Shown piece after piece: positions 5,708 through 7,077 of a stretch of 7,077 nucleotides of DNA (positions are counted from its first letter, which is position 1; each line of letters opens with the position of its first letter). The position numbers were made by a program, and so were the translations under genes. Origin of the DNA: JAWLFY01 sp964462125 (lineage in GTDB: Bacteria; Planctomycetota; Planctomycetia; Pirellulales; Pirellulaceae); the NCBI GenBank assembly GCA_964462125.1, contig CAYWXT010000274.1, positions 1 through 7,077 on the forward strand, in the 5' to 3' direction. The notes beneath the pieces were generated by a model. The model was not told where the DNA came from and ran no database searches. It worked only from the letters and a program-made list of their open reading frames with translations.

Positions 5708-5927
5708 CAAGGGTATCCGGCAGACACTACAGAGTCAGCTCTGGGACGCTGCGATAAGATAACATCCTCGCTATCGATCTGCCCGCTGGACCCCGCTCTA
5801 CGCCGACGACCAGCTCTATCGTTGGCTGTTCGACCAACGACGACAGCAGCCATGAGCTCCCCCTCCCCCGAAAACCCGGAGAAATGGGAACAAGAGTGCC
5901 GCCTGCGATCGCCAATGCGAGAGGCGC
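5708..5927. other. Intergenic region between the transporter start and the thiC end
   Basis: This gap of 220 bases should hold the transporter promoter and any thiC terminator. On the minus strand I see no clear -35/-10 pair. A small inverted repeat, CAGAG (5730-5734) with CTCTG (5739-5743), lies in the transporter leader. A 7-bp perfect inverted repeat, TCGTTGG (5819-5825) with CCAACGA (5834-5840) around an 8-base loop, lies about 90 bases beyond the thiC stop but has no T-run. Part of the gap reads as a protein fragment on the plus strand (separate entry). No RNA gene is evident. Confidence 0.45.
5763..5855 (+). pseudogene. Possible C-terminal remnant of an alpha/beta-hydrolase (prolyl-oligopeptidase/dienelactone-hydrolase-type esterase)
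   Basis: Translated from 5763 to a TGA at 5853-5855, this frame gives 30 residues, of which RWTPLYADDQLYRWLFDQRR (5784-5843) resembles the end of bacterial esterases and predicted peptidases. Those typically finish in a segment like Gly-His-Asp-x-Trp-x-x-x-Tyr-x-Asp-x-x-Leu-Tyr-x-Trp-Leu-x-x-Gln-Arg, just after the catalytic His. Here the Trp-Thr-Pro...Tyr...Leu-Tyr-x-Trp-Leu part survives, while the His-Asp preceding the Trp is absent or shifted. An in-frame TAA at 5760-5762 closes the frame upstream, and the preceding bases do not continue the protein in any frame I could recognise. It therefore looks like the tail of a deleted gene. The match is from memory and short, so chance resemblance remains possible. 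Confidence 0.4.
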
Positions 5928-7077
5928 TCAACGGGTGGGCAGTTCAAGGAGCTTCTCAGCGGCCATCTTGCGGATGTCCTCGGTGATCTTCATCGAGCAG
6001 TACTTCGGACCACACATACTGCAGAAATGGGCGCTCTTGAAGGTCTCCTGCGGCAAGGTTTCGTCGTGGTACCTCTGCGCCGTTTCCGGGTCGAGCGACA
6101 GCCGGAACTGTTCGTTCCAGTCAAAGTCGAAGCGGGCTTTCGAGAGGGCGTCGTCGCGGTCCTGGGCCCCCTTGCGTCCGCGAGCAACGTCGGCGGCGTG
6201 GGCCGAGATCTTGTAGGCGATCACGCCTTGCTTGACGTCCTCCTCGTTGGGCAGGCCAAGATGTTCCTTGGGCGTCACGTAACACAACATCGCCGCTCCG
6301 TGCCAACCGGCCATCGCCGCGCCAATGGCGCTGGTGATGTGGTCGTAACCGGGAGCGATATCGGTCACCAGCGGCCCGAGCACGTAAAACGGGGCGCCAT
6401 TGCAGATCTCGATCTGCTTCTCAATGTTCATCTGGATCTGGTGCATCGGAATGTGCCCCGGACCTTCGACCATCACTTGGGTCCCGTTCTCTTGGCCCCG
6501 CTTGGTCAGCTCGCCGAGCACGTCCAATTCCGCGAACTGGGCGTCGTCCGAGGCGTCGGCGATGGAGCCAGGACGGAGTCCGTCGCCGAGCGACCAGGTG
6601 ACGTCGTACTGCCGCATGATGTCACACAAGTCGTCGAAGGATTCGTACAGTGGATTCTGCTTGTTGTGGGCCATCATCCACTTGGCGATCAGCGACCCGC
6701 CGCGACTGACGATCCCGGTGACGCGGTTGACGGTCAAATGCAGGTGCTCGAATTTGACGCCGCAGTGAATCGTCATGTAATCGACCCCCTGCTTCGCCTG
6801 GTGCTCCACCATGTCCAGAAAATGCTGCGGTCGCATCTCTTCGATGTTGCCGCCGAGTTCCTCCAACATCTGGTAGATCGGCACTGTCCCGATCGGCACC
6901 GGGCTCTTGCCGATGATCGTTCGCCGGATGTTGTCGATGTCCTTGCCGGTCGAGAGGTCCATCGCGGTGTCGGCGCCATGGTGGACCGCGGTGTGCAGCT
7001 TTTCGAGTTCTTCGTCAACGTTGCTGGTCACGGCGCTGTTGCCGATGTTGGCGTTGATCTTGCACTTCGCGGCAATC
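5928..7077 (-). CDS. thiC: Phosphomethylpyrimidine synthase (HMP-P synthase), N-terminus cut by window edge
   Basis: Radical-SAM enzyme of thiamine biosynthesis that rearranges 5-aminoimidazole ribotide to 4-amino-5-hydroxymethyl-2-methylpyrimidine phosphate in the cytoplasm. The reading frame is open to the right edge, giving 382 visible residues. It opens with KINANIGNSAVTS, the start of the conserved core, followed by GADTAMDLSTG, SPVPIGTVPIYQ, GIVSRGGS, SLGDGLRPGS, EGPGHIPM, TDIAPGYDH and CYVTPKEHLGLP, all ThiC signatures. Near the C-terminus CSMCGPKYC (coded at 5997-6023) carries the three [4Fe-4S]-binding cysteines in the C-x2-C-x4-C arrangement special to ThiC; all are present. The GTG at 7031 is internal to the conserved core and is not the start; the true start lies beyond the window, so any TPP riboswitch upstream cannot be seen. 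The nearest downstream gene on the same strand is the LplT-like transporter, 220 bases away. Confidence 0.98.
   Translation of the reverse strand, partial: IAAKCKINANIGNSAVTSNVDEELEKLHTAVHHGADTAMDLSTGKDIDNIRRTIIGKSPVPIGTVPIYQMLEELGGNIEEMRPQHFLDMVEHQAKQGVDYMTIHCGVKFEHLHLTVNRVTGIVSRGGSLIAKWMMAHNKQNPLYESFDDLCDIMRQYDVTWSLGDGLRPGSIADASDDAQFAELDVLGELTKRGQENGTQVMVEGPGHIPMHQIQMNIEKQIEICNGAPFYVLGPLVTDIAPGYDHITSAIGAAMAGWHGAAMLCYVTPKEHLGLPNEEDVKQGVIAYKISAHAADVARGRKGAQDRDDALSKARFDFDWNEQFRLSLDPETAQRYHDETLPQETFKSAHFCSMCGPKYCSMKITEDIRKMAAEKLLELPTR

Noticed and set aside
5819..5840. 7-bp inverted repeat as a thiC terminator
   Set aside because: There is no T-run on either strand, it lies about 90 bases past the thiC stop, and it falls inside the esterase-like fragment. 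It may be chance, so it is mentioned only in the intergenic entry.
7029..7031. GTG as the thiC start
   Set aside because: The frame continues upstream to the window edge and encodes the conserved ThiC core (INANIGNSAV), so the real start lies outside the window.

Overview
The window is GC-rich, gene-dense bacterial chromosome. Several proteins have the look of planctomycete homologues, most likely of the Pirellulaceae: a threonine synthase with an N-terminal four-Cys zinc ribbon, a small Cys-containing hypothetical protein, an LplT-like transporter with long hydrophilic ends, and mostly weak or absent Shine-Dalgarno sequences. The lineage is judged from protein style and was not tested by a search. 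There are no rRNAs, tRNAs, CRISPR arrays or insertion sequences, and no stretch over 300 bases lacks a gene.

Layout from left to right. (1) lspA (lipoprotein signal peptidase) runs on the minus strand and is cut by the left edge. (2) Divergent from it is a complete threonine synthase gene on the plus strand, whose real start is near 674. (3) Converging on that is a two-gene minus-strand unit: an 85-aa basic protein whose gene overlaps a 159-aa nucleotidyltransferase gene by 32 bp. Both have good ribosome binding sites, and a 13-bp tandem repeat lies just upstream. (4) Divergent from this unit is dapB (4-hydroxy-tetrahydrodipicolinate reductase), followed by a hairpin and then a 126-aa protein with a possible metal-binding Cys cluster. 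(5) The end of that gene overlaps the end of a minus-strand LplT-like MFS transporter by 28 bp, and a short tandem repeat sits at the junction. (6) A 220-bp gap holds what looks like the C-terminal remnant of an esterase of the prolyl-oligopeptidase/dienelactone-hydrolase type. (7) thiC (HMP-P synthase) runs on the minus strand and is cut by the right edge.

Most of the genes are housekeeping: lipoprotein maturation, aspartate-family amino acids (thrC for threonine, dapB for lysine and meso-diaminopimelate), membrane lipid transport and thiamine biosynthesis. They do not form one operon, since strands alternate almost gene by gene. The accessory-looking part is the small-protein/nucleotidyltransferase pair at 2158-2863, which has the architecture of a toxin-antitoxin-like or other compact two-gene module and is the best candidate for an undescribed system. 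The esterase remnant at 5763-5855 and the repeat at the convergent overlap are secondary signs of local genome remodelling.
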